Assembly: GCA_020697375.1 (NCBI GenBank) | Contig: JAJFBJ010000023.1 | Span: 1-51,546 of the forward strand | Length of the DNA stretch: 51,546 nt | Direction: 5' to 3' | Origin: Nitrospira sp. | GTDB taxonomy: Bacteria; Nitrospirota; Nitrospiria; Nitrospirales; Nitrospiraceae | Shown here: piece after piece, positions 18,840 through 28,718 of the stretch | Layout of the letters: each line of letters opens with the position of its first letter | Position numbering within the stretch: the stretch's first letter is position 1 | Notes under the pieces: model-generated | What the model was told of the DNA's origin: nothing | What the model saw: only the letters and a program-made list of their open reading frames with translations | Databases searched by the model: none | Program-made: the position numbers and the translations under genes

Positions 18840-19919
18840 TCAGCGCTGGATGATCCCTCCGCCGAGCACCCGGTCGCCATGGTAAAACACGGCTGACTGG
18901 CCGGGGCTGAGGGCACGCTGCGGCTGGTGGAACCGGACCTGGATCGTTCCATTATCAGACGGAACAAGCGTCGCTGCTGAAGAAGGCGTGGCGTATCGAA
19001 TCTTCACATCCGCCCCGACCGGTTGCCGGCCGATCGCACCATGAAAAAGACTGAGGTCCCCGACGTGACAGTCGGATTGCACGAGATGGTTTTCCGTACA
19101 GAGCACGACCTGACCTAATTCGGGAACCACCTTTTGAACGTAGAGCCTCTGCCCTGTGGCGATACCCAGTCCGCGGCGCTGGCCGGGTGTGTAAAACGCA
19201 ATGCCCTCGTGCCGGCCTAGGACCCTCCCATCTATTCCTACAAAGGAGCCGGGCTGCTTGACTTCCGGCATCTGCCGCTCGATGAAGGTCCGATAATCCC
19301 CATGACTCACAAAACAAATCTCCTGGCTTTCCTTGAGTTCCTCCACCGGCAACCCAAGCGATTCGGCCTCCTGCCATACGTCGCGTTTTTGCATCTGTCC
19401 GACCGGAAACATCAGTCGCGGCAACCAGTCGGGATTGAGTCGATACAGGAAATAACTTTGATCCTTGCGCTGGTCGAGTGCCCGGTGCAGAGACCACTGC
19501 CCTTCCGTCTGCTGAACGTGAGCATAGTGCCCCGTCGCGACATAGTCCATGCCTCGCTCCTGCGCCAAGGCATAGAGCGATCGTAATTTCACACGTTCAT
19601 TGCAACGCACACAGGGGTTGGGAGTGGTGCCGGACGTATAGCCGGCCACGAAATCATCGATCACGCCTTGCTGAAAGACCTCGCGCCGGTCGACGACTTC
19701 GTAAGGAATATTCAGACGCTGGGCAACGAACCTGGCGATGCCGATCTTGCAACAGCCGCGCTCCTCCCATCGCCTGGAGGCCGCCACCCGGTCATCCTCA
19801 TGTTCCCATACCTGGAGAGTGACGCCATGGACATCGTATCCTTGGCGTACAAGGAGAGAGGCAGCAACGGAGCTGTCCACTCCGCCGCTCATACCAAGCA
19901 GCACTGTCTGACGTGTCAT
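18840..19919 (-). CDS. mnmA: tRNA-specific 2-thiouridylase MnmA
   Basis: Installs the 2-thio group on wobble U34 of Lys, Glu and Gln tRNAs using ATP and persulfide sulfur; cytosolic, 359 residues. The PP-loop pyrophosphatase motif SGGVDSS is at 11-17. Catalytic Cys103 lies in NPCVRC and the second Cys202 in SQEICFV, matching the C102/C199 pair of E. coli. The C-terminal beta-barrel ends with SPGQSAVFYHGDRVLGGGII. It follows the first bactofilin gene by 32 bases. MnmE and MnmG, which build the 5-carboxymethylaminomethyl group on the same base, are encoded 5 kb away on the same strand. Confidence 0.97.
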   Translation of the reverse strand: MTRQTVLLGMSGGVDSSVAASLLVRQGYDVHGVTLQVWEHEDDRVAASRRWEERGCCKIGIARFVAQRLNIPYEVVDRREVFQQGVIDDFVAGYTSGTTPNPCVRCNERVKLRSLYALAQERGMDYVATGHYAHVQQTEGQWSLHRALDQRKDQSYFLYRLNPDWLPRLMFPVGQMQKRDVWQEAESLGLPVEELKESQEICFVSHGDYRTFIERQMPEVKQPGSFVGIDGRVLGRHEGIAFYTPGQRRGLGIATGQRLYVQKVVPELGQVVLCTENHLVQSDCHVGDLSLFHGAIGRQPVGADVKIRYATPSSAATLVPSDNGTIQVRFHQPQRALSPGQSAVFYHGDRVLGGGIIQR

Positions 19920-19951
19920 AGTGATACCGAGGGGAAGAGCGTTCCGGGCAA

Positions 19952-20407
19952 TTACGGTTCTTGGGTTTTGACCTTGCCGCGATGGGCCACCAGATCATGG
20001 ACTCCGGGATCCTGAGGCGATGCGAATTCCGCTGCCTCATCTTCCACCCACTTCTCAGCCCCCATGCTGCTCATGCCGTGAAAATGCGCCCCCTCCTCGA
20101 TGGCAATCATCGGACTGTGAATGTCGCCGATGAGAATGCCTGGTTTTTGAAGCTCGACCTTCTGGAGCGCGGTGATCGTGCCCCTTACCCGCCCGCTGAT
20201 TGAGACGGAGCCGGCTGCGATGACTCCCTTGATGATGGCACTCTCTCCGACGATGACCGCACCGCTCGTATGAACTTCCCCTTCCACACGGCCATCGATT
20301 CGCACCGTCCCATCAAATGTGACGATCCCCTTGAAATGGGTGCCTTTGCCGAGGAATGTGAATTTGTCGTCTTCCGCGACGGCCTGTTTTTTTGTCTCAC
20401 CCCACAT
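19952..20407 (-). CDS. Bactofilin, first copy
   Basis: A polymer-forming bactofilin (DUF583) of 151 residues. The ATG at 20407 is preferred because GGAGGA lies 5 bases before it and the upstream extension looks non-coding. The central beta-helix (about 17-115) shows the regular hydrophobic-glycine pattern: GKGTHFKGIVTFDGTVRIDG, EGEVHTSGAVIVGESA, IKGVIAAGSVSISG, and so on. Flexible tails flank it, as expected for bactofilins, which form nucleotide-independent membrane-associated filaments. It lies beyond a terminator-like hairpin from its paralogue and just upstream of mnmA. Confidence 0.9.
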   Translation of the reverse strand: MWGETKKQAVAEDDKFTFLGKGTHFKGIVTFDGTVRIDGRVEGEVHTSGAVIVGESAIIKGVIAAGSVSISGRVRGTITALQKVELQKPGILIGDIHSPMIAIEEGAHFHGMSSMGAEKWVEDEAAEFASPQDPGVHDLVAHRGKVKTQEP

Positions 20408-20489
20408 CAGCGTCCTCCTTCGCACTCCCAACGACTGTGACAGGCCGGGGCGCGGGCTGAATACAACCTTGCCATGTCTGCCTCCGGTG

Positions 20490-20523
20490 AAAAAGGCAGA
20501 TCTGCGCAACGCATGGCGTTGCG
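20490..20523 (-). terminator. Terminator-like double hairpin between the two bactofilin genes
   Basis: Starting 6 bases after the stop of the second bactofilin on the minus strand, a perfect 8-bp stem CGCAACGC/GCGTTGCG with a 3-base loop (20505-20523) overlaps a GCAGATCTGC palindrome that runs directly into a T-run (AAAAA on the plus strand, 20490-20494). This should end or reduce read-through from parAB-bactofilin 2 into bactofilin 1 and mnmA. Confidence 0.6.
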
Positions 20524-20528
20524 ACGAA

Positions 20529-21017
20529 TTATCCGCTCACCAATTTGACGCCTTGATTGACGCCCTGGCCGCGTGTGGAACCCTGCGGCTCGCGTGACGC
20601 GGGCTGGCTCATCTCGAGCGTTCCGTTGAACACCACCCCTTCTTCCATGGAGATCAATGGCGCCTTCACTCCGGCATTCACGACGGCGGGCGCGCGTAGC
20701 TTCACCTTCTCGCGGGCACTGATGTCCCCGGTGATCTTGCCTTTACACACCACGGTTCCGGCCGTGATTTTGGCATTCAACACCGCATCTTCTCCGACCA
20801 GAAGGATACCTTCCGTATGGATTTCTCCATCCAAATTCCCGTCGATTCGCACCGTTCCGTTGTAGGTGATGACCCCTTTAAAACTGACACCCTTCCCGAC
20901 GAATGCATTGATCTCTTCATTGCCCTCACGCGGTGCGGTCGACTCCAGATTCTCCATTTCAAATCCCTCATTTTGTCCTGCCAGACGCTTTCCTTCCGGC
21001 TTGTCCTTAATCCACAT
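20529..21017 (-). CDS. Bactofilin, second copy
   Basis: 162 residues, a paralogue of the adjacent bactofilin. A 38-residue N-terminal tail precedes the beta-helix core (about 39-135): GKGVSFKGVITYNGTVRIDG, DGEIHTEGILLVGEDA, ITAGTVVCKGKITGDI and EKVKLRAPAVVNAGV. A Gly/Gln/Ser-rich C-terminal tail follows. TTTGGAGGG before the ATG is a good ribosome site. It is 143 bases downstream of parB on the same strand. In Myxococcus xanthus, bactofilins encoded beside parAB position ParB-parS complexes, so a link to chromosome segregation is a reasonable inference here. Confidence 0.9.
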   Translation of the reverse strand: MWIKDKPEGKRLAGQNEGFEMENLESTAPREGNEEINAFVGKGVSFKGVITYNGTVRIDGNLDGEIHTEGILLVGEDAVLNAKITAGTVVCKGKITGDISAREKVKLRAPAVVNAGVKAPLISMEEGVVFNGTLEMSQPASREPQGSTRGQGVNQGVKLVSG

Positions 21018-21160
21018 TGAATACCCTCCAAAGTTGACAATATTGCATGGGCGACCAGGATGCGCTCAAGACACTATCGGATGATGATCCGTCTCGGCCG
21101 GAGGAAGCGCGTATTGTACCGCGGCCGTGAAGGGAAAATCTTCCCGAAAACGGTCTGCCG

Positions 21161-22009
21161 TCAGTTGAGTAACCGTTCGACCACACCATCCAGTTCTTCC
21201 GGCGAAAAATAATGGATGATCACTTTCCCTCCACGCCGCCCCTTCTGCACATCTACCCTCGTTCCCAATCGCTTCTGCAACCGCTCCTCAAGATCCGATC
21301 GCAAAAGAGCGCGAACTGGACGCTTTCCCGGTTTTCTCGCCTCGGCATGGTCCTGCACCAGCCGCTCAGCCTCGCGAACGGAAAGCCGATCTTCAATGAT
21401 TTGCTTGGCCATACTCATCTGCGCTGCCGCAGTCATGAGCCCAAGAATGACTTTGGCATGCCCCATCGAGAGCTGGTCGGACTCGACCAATTGTTGCACT
21501 TCATGGGGAAGCGTCACCAATCGCAACATATTCGCCACGGACGAACGGTCGCAGGCGACCTTCTGAGCGATTTCATCCTGCGTGAGATCGAATTCATTGA
21601 GCATGCGTTGGTAGGCTCGTGCGGTCTCCATGGGATTGAGATCATCCCGCTGAAGATTCTCCACCAACGCCAAGACCATGGATTCCTGATCGGACACATT
21701 TCGAATGAGAGCTGGAATCTTCTTCAATCCCGCCATCTTAGCTGCCCTCAATCGCCGTTCACCAGCAATTAATTCATAGATGCCGTCACCCTTTCGCCGC
21801 ACTAAAATAGGCTGGAGCAAACCGTTCTCCTTCAGAGAGGCGGTCAATTCGGACAATTCATGCTCTGAAAATTGCTGCCGTGGCTGGTAACGGTTCGGCA
21901 CAATCGCCTCAAGCCGCAACTCCTGCACATTGCCACGCTCCGGTTCGTTGGACGCCTTGCCGGTCGGCAACAGAGCTTCGAGACCTCTACCTAGGGCTTT
22001 TTTCTCCAT
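21161..22009 (-). CDS. parB: Chromosome partitioning protein ParB
   Basis: CTP-dependent clamp that loads at parS and spreads along DNA; 282 residues from the ATG at 22009. That start lies inside the end of parA (23-base overlap) and gives the canonical [15 protein letters not shown] opening. The N-terminal ParB/Srx domain has the [13 protein letters not shown] motif. The central helix-turn-helix is [24 protein letters not shown], and a C-terminal dimerisation domain ends in [19 protein letters not shown]. Two perfect parS sites lie 0.8 and 1.5 kb upstream. Confidence 0.96.
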   Translation of the reverse strand: MEKKALGRGLEALLPTGKASNEPERGNVQELRLEAIVPNRYQPRQQFSEHELSELTASLKENGLLQPILVRRKGDGIYELIAGERRLRAAKMAGLKKIPALIRNVSDQESMVLALVENLQRDDLNPMETARAYQRMLNEFDLTQDEIAQKVACDRSSVANMLRLVTLPHEVQQLVESDQLSMGHAKVILGLMTAAAQMSMAKQIIEDRLSVREAERLVQDHAEARKPGKRPVRALLRSDLEERLQKRLGTRVDVQKGRRGGKVIIHYFSPEELDGVVERLLN

Positions 22010-22763
22010 GGACCACAAACTCCTTCGCCAGTGATAGATAGGCCTGAGCACCGGCCGACGCCATGTTATACAGCAGGGCCGGCCGACCGTAGCTGGGCGC
22101 TTCGGCGAGAGTCACATTGCGTGGAATGACAGTTTGATACACGATGTCTCCGAAATGGCTCCGAATCTGCTCCACCACCTGGCGTGCCAGCGAGTTACGG
22201 GCATCGTACATCGTGAGCACAATCCCTTCGACCTCCAAGCCAGGATTCAAAGACTGCCGTAGGCGCTGTATGCTTTCCATCAGTCGTCCTAGTCCTTCCA
22301 TTGCATAGTATTCACATTGCACTGGTATCAAGACTGACTGCGCCGCTACCATGGCATTGATGGTCAATAGTCCGAGCGCCGGCGGGCAATCCAACAAAAT
22401 AACGTCATATAGCCCGGCAACCTCAGCCAACGCCTCCTGGAGACGCTGTTCTCGCGCGTCCATATTGACTAGCTCGACTTCGGCGCCGGCAAGATGGGAA
22501 TTCGAAGGCACCAAGGAAAGGCCATTTATTGATGTTTGCATCACGATTGATTCAATGCTGTCTTTATTGATCAAAGCATCATAAATCGTCACTTCGAGCG
22601 ACATAGGGACGATTCCGAGGCCACTGGTCGCATTCGCCTGCGGATCAATATCAACCAAGAGGACCGACCCTCTCTCTATCGCCAATGCTGCGGCAAGGTT
22701 CACAGAGGTGGTCGTTTTTCCGACTCCCCCTTTCTGATTCGCGACAGCAATGATTCGGGCCAT
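21987..22763 (-). CDS. parA: Chromosome partitioning ATPase ParA (Soj)
   Basis: Walker-type ATPase of 258 residues that binds DNA non-specifically and drives ParB-parS segregation. The deviant Walker A KGGVGKTT occupies residues 11-18, with the signature lysine at 11. Other blocks are [14 protein letters not shown], the Walker B-like [12 protein letters not shown], and [11 protein letters not shown]. Its length and lack of an N-terminal DNA-binding domain fit the chromosomal Soj class rather than plasmid ParA type Ia. The 3' end overlaps parB. Confidence 0.97.
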   Translation of the reverse strand: MARIIAVANQKGGVGKTTTSVNLAAALAIERGSVLLVDIDPQANATSGLGIVPMSLEVTIYDALINKDSIESIVMQTSINGLSLVPSNSHLAGAEVELVNMDAREQRLQEALAEVAGLYDVILLDCPPALGLLTINAMVAAQSVLIPVQCEYYAMEGLGRLMESIQRLRQSLNPGLEVEGIVLTMYDARNSLARQVVEQIRSHFGDIVYQTVIPRNVTLAEAPSYGRPALLYNMASAGAQAYLSLAKEFVVHGEKSPR

Positions 22764-22805
22764 TCAGATCACCCACTCCCCTGTAGTGAAATACATTCTA
22801 GCGGC

Positions 22806-22821
22806 TGTTCCACGTGGAACA
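22806..22821. promoter_or_regulatory. parS site 1 (rsmG-parA gap)
   Basis: TGTTCCACGTGGAACA, a perfect 16-bp palindrome identical to the bacterial parS consensus (TGTTNCACGTGNAACA). It lies in the 62-base gap between the rsmG stop and the parA start, so ParB bound here could also influence parAB transcription. Confidence 0.95.
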
Positions 22822-22825
22822 TTGC

Positions 22826-23491
22826 CTATCCAGCTTGCTTGGAGAAAACGGAAAGCGTGCGATGGCCATATTGAGCCGGTAGCTCATACTCGACTTCTCC
22901 GGTCAAAATAAGGTTATCGAGCCTGAAACGGGGCCCTACTCTTGAGGCTCGATACAACACAAGCTTGCCACCATCTTTGAGTAATCGTCCAAGCAGAGAT
23001 CCGAGCTTATCAACCTTAAACGCTCTCACGACAATGTAATCGTACAGTCCAGAAACGCTTTCTCTCTTTGCGTAGTCTTCCAGTTTAACCGTTGCGACGC
23101 TCACGCCAGGAAGTCCCAACGATCCGCTCACATATCGTAAAAATGATCCTCTTTTTTCGTTTGGCTCAAGCAATTTAAGGCAGAAATCTGGTCGAACAAA
23201 TTTAATCGGAAGGCCTGGAAACCCCGCGCCAGCCCCGACATCCAACAGTTGTGTTTCTTCCGTGATCTCAATCACTTTCAATCCAGCCAAAGAATCGACA
23301 AAATGTTTTACTACAATTTCATGATCATGCCGGATGGTCGTGAGATTGATCGCCTTATTCCATTCTTTGAGCTTTTGTAGATAGTCGCTGAACAATGCAA
23401 CCGCCGAATCTGGCATGGAAAGAGATAGTTCTGCAACGGATTCTCTAAGAAGCTCTTCTATCAGAAAGGGATCATGTTCCACGTGGAACAA
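22826..23491 (-). CDS. rsmG: 16S rRNA (guanine527-N7)-methyltransferase
   Basis: SAM-dependent methylation of G527 in 16S rRNA (GidB), cytosolic. The Rossmann motif I is LLDVGAGAGFPGLPIK; preceding it is the family N-terminal helical region with LKEWNKAINLTTIRHDHE. The frame opens with TTG at 23491 and reads MFHVEHDP, because the first codons are a parS palindrome. No Shine-Dalgarno sequence is visible there, and an internal GTG (codon 4) is also possible, so the exact start is uncertain. It lies between mnmG and parA as in many bacteria. Confidence 0.94.
   Translation of the reverse strand: MFHVEHDPFLIEELLRESVAELSLSMPDSAVALFSDYLQKLKEWNKAINLTTIRHDHEIVVKHFVDSLAGLKVIEITEETQLLDVGAGAGFPGLPIKFVRPDFCLKLLEPNEKRGSFLRYVSGSLGLPGVSVATVKLEDYAKRESVSGLYDYIVVRAFKVDKLGSLLGRLLKDGGKLVLYRASRVGPRFRLDNLILTGEVEYELPAQYGHRTLSVFSKQAG
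23475..23490. promoter_or_regulatory. parS site 2 (at the rsmG start)
   Basis: A second perfect TGTTCCACGTGGAACA, 669 bases from the first, covering the initial codons of rsmG (FHVEH). ParB occupancy here could affect rsmG initiation. Two sites bracketing rsmG form a small parS cluster, typical of the origin-proximal centromere. Confidence 0.95.
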
Positions 23492-23578
23492 CTACGCGAA
23501 ACTGCTCTCATGGTCAAGTTGATTTCGAGATGTATTGGACAGAGAAAGCCATATCAGGAGGGATTTGACTTCCAGCAT

Positions 23579-25459
23579 CTACTCCTTAACGGTTGCCCGT
23601 CTTCGATGCCTCTCGATGGCTACAAGAAGCAATGAAATGGCAGCCGGCGTAACACCTGAGATTCGTGATGCTTGCCCTATCGAGGCTGGCTTCACCCGCT
23701 TAAACTTTTCTCTTACCTCCCTTGAAAAACCGGAAACCGCATCATAATCGAAGATGTCCGGTATGGATCGGTGCTCGAATTTTTGCGACCGGTAGACTTG
23801 CTGGAGTTGCCGCTTGATATACCCCTCGTATTTCACTTCGAGTTGAATGGCTTCTGCGATATCAGGATCGTCAATGCCAGGACCTCCGAATACCGAGACG
23901 ATCTTTCCGTATGTGAGATCCTGGCGTCTGAGAATTTCAGCGAGGGATTGGGTCGGAGCGATCGCTCCTATTTCCGCCCCTTCCATGAGACCTTTGACAT
24001 CAGGCGTGAGCTTCGGTCTGGTTTCCTTGAGTCTCTGCACTTCGCAATCGATTGCCAGACGCTTCGCTTCAAGCTTGGCATGCGCTTCCTCTGAAACCAG
24101 ACCGATCCGATGGCCGATTTCCGTGAGGCGAAGATCCGCATTGTCATGTCGAAGTAGAAGCCGATATTCGGCGCGAGACGTGAACATACGATATGGCTCT
24201 CTGGCATCTTTCGTAATCAAATCATCAATTAACACACCGATGTAGGCCTGGGAACGTGTGAGGATGAGCGGCTCGTCGCCTCGCAGCTTTAAGGCTGCAT
24301 TCACTCCAGCCATGATGCCTTGCGCACTGGCCTCCTCATACCCTGAAGTACCATTGATCTGCCCTGCATGGTAGAGACCTTCGACCAATTTTGTCTCCAG
24401 GCTATTGTGCAACTGCCTGGGAGGGAAAAAATCGTACTCAACCGCGTAACCAGGCTTCATCATCCTGGCTTGTTCGAGCCCCGGAATCGTCTTTAGAATT
24501 GCCGCCTGTACATCGACCGGTAGACTGGTGGAAATTCCATTCGGGTAAAATTCGTTCGTATCCAATCCCTCAGGCTCGATAAAAATTTGATGCCGGTCCT
24601 TGTCGGCAAACCTAATGACCTTGTCCTCGATCGAGGGGCAATAGCGAGGGCCCGCAGAATCGATGATCCCGCTGAACAAAGGAGAACGGTCTATATTTTT
24701 GACAATTATTTCATGCGTTTGTGAATTAGTATAGGTTAAATGGCAGGGTACCTGTGGCAAGAGAATACGCTCGGTCCGGTAAGAAAATGCAGGCGGCGGA
24801 TCATCGCCAGGCTGTGGAATCATCACGGAAAAATCGATCGAATCTCGATCGAGCCGAGGGGGAGTACCGGTCTTCAGCCGTCCGAGCTCAAACCCAAAAT
24901 CTCGCATGCAATCCGACAGGTGCTCCGCAGATGCTTCTCCTGCGCGCCCGGCCGGAAAACGATTGAGACCAATATGAATCAGCCCATGCAGGAAGGTTCC
25001 CGAGGTGAGCACCACCGCTTTCGCCTGAATATGCACTCCAGCATCGGTCACGACGCCGGTGACGGTTCCGGCATGGGTCAGAATACGGTCAACTGTTCCG
25101 CATCGGATTTCAAGGCCTGGCTGCTCTCGGAGCGTTCGCTGCATGACCTCGCGATAGATTTTCTTGTCGCACTGCGCACGCAATGCGCGAACAGCCGGTC
25201 CCTTGCTGGTATTGATCATGCGGAATTGAATGCCGGCCCGATCCGTATTTCGCGCCATCTCCCCGCCCAGAGCATCGATTTCCTTGACCAGATGTCCCTT
25301 CGCAATACCGCCGATCGCCGGATTGCAAGACATCTGGGCGATGCGGTCGGGTTCCATGGTGAGGAGCAGCGTGCGCACTCCCATGCGAGCCGCCGCCAGA
25401 GCCGCCTCACAACCGGCATGTCCGCCCCCTACGACCACCACGGCACATTGTTCACTCAC
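23579..25459 (-). CDS. mnmG: tRNA uridine-5-carboxymethylaminomethyl modification enzyme MnmG
   Basis: FAD-dependent partner of MnmE (GidA) that forms cmnm5U34 in tRNA; 626 residues. The N-terminal FAD motif is [16 protein letters not shown]. MnmG/GidA signatures are [43 protein letters not shown] and [16 protein letters not shown]. The C-terminal helical domain (about 540-626), which contacts MnmE and tRNA, ends [18 protein letters not shown]. It starts 12 bases after mnmE, consistent with one operon. Confidence 0.97.
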   Translation of the reverse strand: MSEQCAVVVVGGGHAGCEAALAAARMGVRTLLLTMEPDRIAQMSCNPAIGGIAKGHLVKEIDALGGEMARNTDRAGIQFRMINTSKGPAVRALRAQCDKKIYREVMQRTLREQPGLEIRCGTVDRILTHAGTVTGVVTDAGVHIQAKAVVLTSGTFLHGLIHIGLNRFPAGRAGEASAEHLSDCMRDFGFELGRLKTGTPPRLDRDSIDFSVMIPQPGDDPPPAFSYRTERILLPQVPCHLTYTNSQTHEIIVKNIDRSPLFSGIIDSAGPRYCPSIEDKVIRFADKDRHQIFIEPEGLDTNEFYPNGISTSLPVDVQAAILKTIPGLEQARMMKPGYAVEYDFFPPRQLHNSLETKLVEGLYHAGQINGTSGYEEASAQGIMAGVNAALKLRGDEPLILTRSQAYIGVLIDDLITKDAREPYRMFTSRAEYRLLLRHDNADLRLTEIGHRIGLVSEEAHAKLEAKRLAIDCEVQRLKETRPKLTPDVKGLMEGAEIGAIAPTQSLAEILRRQDLTYGKIVSVFGGPGIDDPDIAEAIQLEVKYEGYIKRQLQQVYRSQKFEHRSIPDIFDYDAVSGFSREVREKFKRVKPASIGQASRISGVTPAAISLLLVAIERHRRRATVKE

Positions 25460-25471
25460 TGTACAAACCTT

Positions 25472-26902
25472 TCATTTACCGACACAGAACTCGGCAAAAA
25501 TCCGCTCCAGGATCTCATCGGTCGTAATGGCGCCCGTAACTTCTCCCAGTGCATCGGCAGCGGCGCGGAGATCCATCGCGATCAATTCACCTGCATACCC
25601 GGATTCCACCGATTGGCTGGCCTGTTCGACGCCTTGTAAAGCGCGCTCAAGCGCCGTGGCATGCCGGAGATTTGTCACCAGGATACACTCCTCGGACTCT
25701 AGCCTCTCGGGCGTCAACCGCGCGCGAATTGCATCGCGCAAGTGGTCGAGTCCTATTTGCATCTTCGCTGAAATTTCAATCACGCCTGCATTGACCGGAC
25801 ACAGGCTCTCAATGTCTTTCTCCGTGAGAATCCGCGGTAAATCGCATTTGTTGATGACCAGCAATGCCTGGGTTGCTTCCTCACGAGCCAGCAGGACTCG
25901 ATCGTCCTCCGACAGAAACCGGGACCCGTCCAATAAAATCAGTGCCAGATCCGCTTCTTCCCACGCAAGCTGACTGCGACGGATTCCCTCCGCCTCAACC
26001 AAATCGTCGGTGTCCCGAATACCGGCCGTATCAAACAATCGCACAGGAATACCTTCGATACTGACGACTTCTTCCAGCATGTCGCGCGTCGTCCCTGGGA
26101 TCGGCGTGACGATGGCACGATCGCTCCGTAGCAAGGCATTCATCAAGCTTGATTTGCCCACATTCGGACGGCCCAGAATCGCCACCGAGGCCCCTTCTCG
26201 CCAAATGCGGCCTTCCTGACCCGACCGGACCAATTGTCGCAATCTGGCCGAGGTCTCACTAAGCAGCCGCATCAATTCCTCTTGCTTCACGAACGTAATG
26301 TCTTCCTCCGCAAAATCGAGCGCTGCCTCGATGTGCGCTAAGGCCACGACCAACGCGGAACGGGTCGATTCAATCTCCCGGGACAACGCGCCCCGTCGCT
26401 GCGATTGAGCAATCGCCAGGCTGCGCGCGGTCTTCGCGCGAATCGTATCGAGAACCGCCTCGGCTTGTGTAAGATCCAACCGGCCATTGAGGAAGGCTCG
26501 CTTAGTAAATTCACCCGGTTGAGCCAGCCTTGCCCCAGCAGACATCACTGCACGACAGAGCTGATCGAGAATCACCGGACCTCCGTGGCACTGCACCTCG
26601 ACCACGTCTTCCCCGGTGAAGGAATGGGGCTTTTTCATCACGACCACGAGCGCTTCATCAATGAAGGAATGAGCATGTCCTTTCCCGTCAACAGTGGCCG
26701 TCTGCCCTCTGTATCCCGAAGTGACGTCTGCCAGTGACATCGCGTGGGTTCGAAGACTATGAAGGGGTTTACCCGAACGAAGGCATACCACGTGAGACGC
26801 GATATCGAGGGCCTGAATCCCGCTGATACGGACGATCCCGATTCCTCCTTCGCCTGGAGGAGTGGCTACCGCACAGATTGTGTCGTCAAGCGCGCCGTGC
26901 AT
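25472..26902 (-). CDS. mnmE: tRNA modification GTPase MnmE
   Basis: GTPase that works with MnmG on U34 of tRNA; 476 residues. The N-terminal TrmE domain (about 1-120) binds 5-formyl-THF. The helical domain is interrupted by a G domain with G1 GRPNVGKS at 244-251, G3 in DTAGIRDT and G4 NKCD. The C-terminal CVGK (473-476) retains the catalytic Cys of the CxGK box. It lies 19 bases downstream of yidC on the same strand. Confidence 0.97.
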   Translation of the reverse strand: MHGALDDTICAVATPPGEGGIGIVRISGIQALDIASHVVCLRSGKPLHSLRTHAMSLADVTSGYRGQTATVDGKGHAHSFIDEALVVVMKKPHSFTGEDVVEVQCHGGPVILDQLCRAVMSAGARLAQPGEFTKRAFLNGRLDLTQAEAVLDTIRAKTARSLAIAQSQRRGALSREIESTRSALVVALAHIEAALDFAEEDITFVKQEELMRLLSETSARLRQLVRSGQEGRIWREGASVAILGRPNVGKSSLMNALLRSDRAIVTPIPGTTRDMLEEVVSIEGIPVRLFDTAGIRDTDDLVEAEGIRRSQLAWEEADLALILLDGSRFLSEDDRVLLAREEATQALLVINKCDLPRILTEKDIESLCPVNAGVIEISAKMQIGLDHLRDAIRARLTPERLESEECILVTNLRHATALERALQGVEQASQSVESGYAGELIAMDLRAAADALGEVTGAITTDEILERIFAEFCVGK

Positions 26903-26921
26903 GACGCACCCTTACAAGAAA

Positions 26922-28673
26922 TTACTCGGCTGAGCTGCGTCGCCGCTTGTTTTTTTGCTCTTTCACGTCTTTCCCATCGTCCGGGGCCACCTCCTCAGCT
27001 TGTGCCGCGGCGGCTTGCCACTTCTTTGCAAACAGGCGATCGGTCACGATCTGTTGGGTGATGGTGAGCACGTTGTTCGTCAGCCAATAGAGCACCAAAC
27101 CAGCAGGAAAGTTCACAAAGAGGAACGTCATGAACACCGGCAAAAACAACATGATCTTCGCCTGTGTCGGATCCATGGTCGTCGGGGTAATCTTTTGCTG
27201 AATGACCATGGTCGCGCCCATGAGGATCGGAAAGACATAATAGGGATCTTGCACGGAAAGGTCCGTGATCCAGAGCATGAACGGCGCCTGCCGGAGGTCA
27301 ATCGTCATGTACAAAATATTGAACAAGGCCACAAAAACCGGCATCTGCAGGATCATCGGCAGACACCCACCGACTGGGTTCACCTTATGATCCTTGTATA
27401 GCTTGATCAGTTCCTTATTTAGCCTCTCACGGTCGTCCTTCAGCTTAGTCTGCAGGGCGAGGACCTTCGGCTGGATCACCTGCATCTTCTTCATGGACTT
27501 ATAGCTTTTGTACTGCAGCGGAACGAACATCAATTTAATCGCGAGGGTCAAAAGAATGATGGTAATCCCATAGTTATGCGTAAACTCGTAGAGGAATCGC
27601 AGCACATAGAAGATAGGCTTGGCGACAGCCTTCACCAGCCCCCAACTTCCAAAAACAAACCAACCGAAGTCAATGGTGTCTTCCAGGCCGACATTGAATG
27701 ATTTGAGCGTGTCGTATTCCTTGGGGCCTGCGTACAGCTGCATTTCCATGGCCGCGCCATTCGTGGGCTTGGCGAAGCGGACACCGGCCGATACCAACTT
27801 ATCCCCTTCCTTCTTCGCCAGAGCCGCTGAGGCCTTTTGGGGCATCAATACGCTTAGAAAATATTTATCTTGGATGGCAGACCATTTCACCTCGCCCTTA
27901 CGCTCCGCTTCCCCGTCCGGCGTTTCCTTTAACACTTTGTCATCGACGAGCGAAGCCGACCCCATGAGTCCGATGAACCCTTCTCCCCATTCGACGATGC
28001 CAAAATTGGTACCAAGAGTCACATCGACCGGAGCTGTCGCACCTTGCGTTCGAATGACAATATCGACCAGATAGGAATCGTGGTGAAAGATAAGCTCCTT
28101 CTCAACATCAAGGCGACGCTCTGCATCGTGGTATCTGAAGGTGACATGTCCGACGGGATGTGTGCCGTCGAGCCGTGATGTGTCCTGAGTCACATGGTAG
28201 AGGGCACTTCCCAGATCTTTGGTAACCGCTGGGTCGTTGGTGATCAGACTGAGGGGACCCTTGAACTTGCCTCCGCTATAAACCAGCTGCACAGGTTGCG
28301 TGCCGTTTTCCGCCGTGGTGGTGTATTTCTTCAATTCCCACGATGTGATGACCCCACCTCGATTGCTAAGCTTGGCTCGAAACAGTTCGGTATCGACCTC
28401 AATTGTGCGTTCCTCGCTGACCGTTCCAGTCGCACTCGGAGCAGAGAGGAGCGATGTGGAAGATTCAACGGAGGACGTATCGGCAGGAGGCCTGGATGTC
28501 GCCGACACTCCATCGAAAGCCGGAGCCTTGTCGGCCGGGTCAGAGCGATCTGTGGTGGGAGCTTCTTGGGTCGGTTCCGGCGGCGAAACCAAACCCATCT
28601 CCTTGAGCAGAAAGTCATAGCCGATAATGACGGCAAGAGACACAAGGAGGAAGATGATGACGCGCTTTTCCAT
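26922..28673 (-). CDS. yidC: Membrane protein insertase YidC
   Basis: Inserts and folds inner-membrane proteins, alone or with SecYEG; 583 residues, typical of the Gram-negative class. TM1 is at the N-terminus (KRVIIFLLVSLAVIIGYDFLL), followed by a Ser/Thr/Pro-rich linker. The large periplasmic beta domain spans about 90-340. The conserved core has five membrane segments in the C-terminal 250 residues, beginning with FLYEFTHNYGITIILLTLAIK. The coiled cytoplasmic loop MKKMQVIQPKVLALQTKLKD and a basic C-terminal tail are also present. It follows yidD by 45 bases. Confidence 0.97.
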   Translation of the reverse strand: MEKRVIIFLLVSLAVIIGYDFLLKEMGLVSPPEPTQEAPTTDRSDPADKAPAFDGVSATSRPPADTSSVESSTSLLSAPSATGTVSEERTIEVDTELFRAKLSNRGGVITSWELKKYTTTAENGTQPVQLVYSGGKFKGPLSLITNDPAVTKDLGSALYHVTQDTSRLDGTHPVGHVTFRYHDAERRLDVEKELIFHHDSYLVDIVIRTQGATAPVDVTLGTNFGIVEWGEGFIGLMGSASLVDDKVLKETPDGEAERKGEVKWSAIQDKYFLSVLMPQKASAALAKKEGDKLVSAGVRFAKPTNGAAMEMQLYAGPKEYDTLKSFNVGLEDTIDFGWFVFGSWGLVKAVAKPIFYVLRFLYEFTHNYGITIILLTLAIKLMFVPLQYKSYKSMKKMQVIQPKVLALQTKLKDDRERLNKELIKLYKDHKVNPVGGCLPMILQMPVFVALFNILYMTIDLRQAPFMLWITDLSVQDPYYVFPILMGATMVIQQKITPTTMDPTQAKIMLFLPVFMTFLFVNFPAGLVLYWLTNNVLTITQQIVTDRLFAKKWQAAAAQAEEVAPDDGKDVKEQKNKRRRSSAE

Positions 28674-28718
28674 GCAATTATGTACTGAGGAAAGAATGAG
28701 GCGTTGTTGTCACGACGG

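Noticed and set aside
24740..25639. 299-codon plus-strand frame across the mnmG-mnmE region
   Set aside because: It is antisense to the FAD-binding region of mnmG and the end of mnmE, both highly conserved; its product resembles nothing.
26784..26800. ACCACGTGAGAC in mnmE as a parS site
   Set aside because: The right half-site deviates at several positions, so it is not a palindrome.
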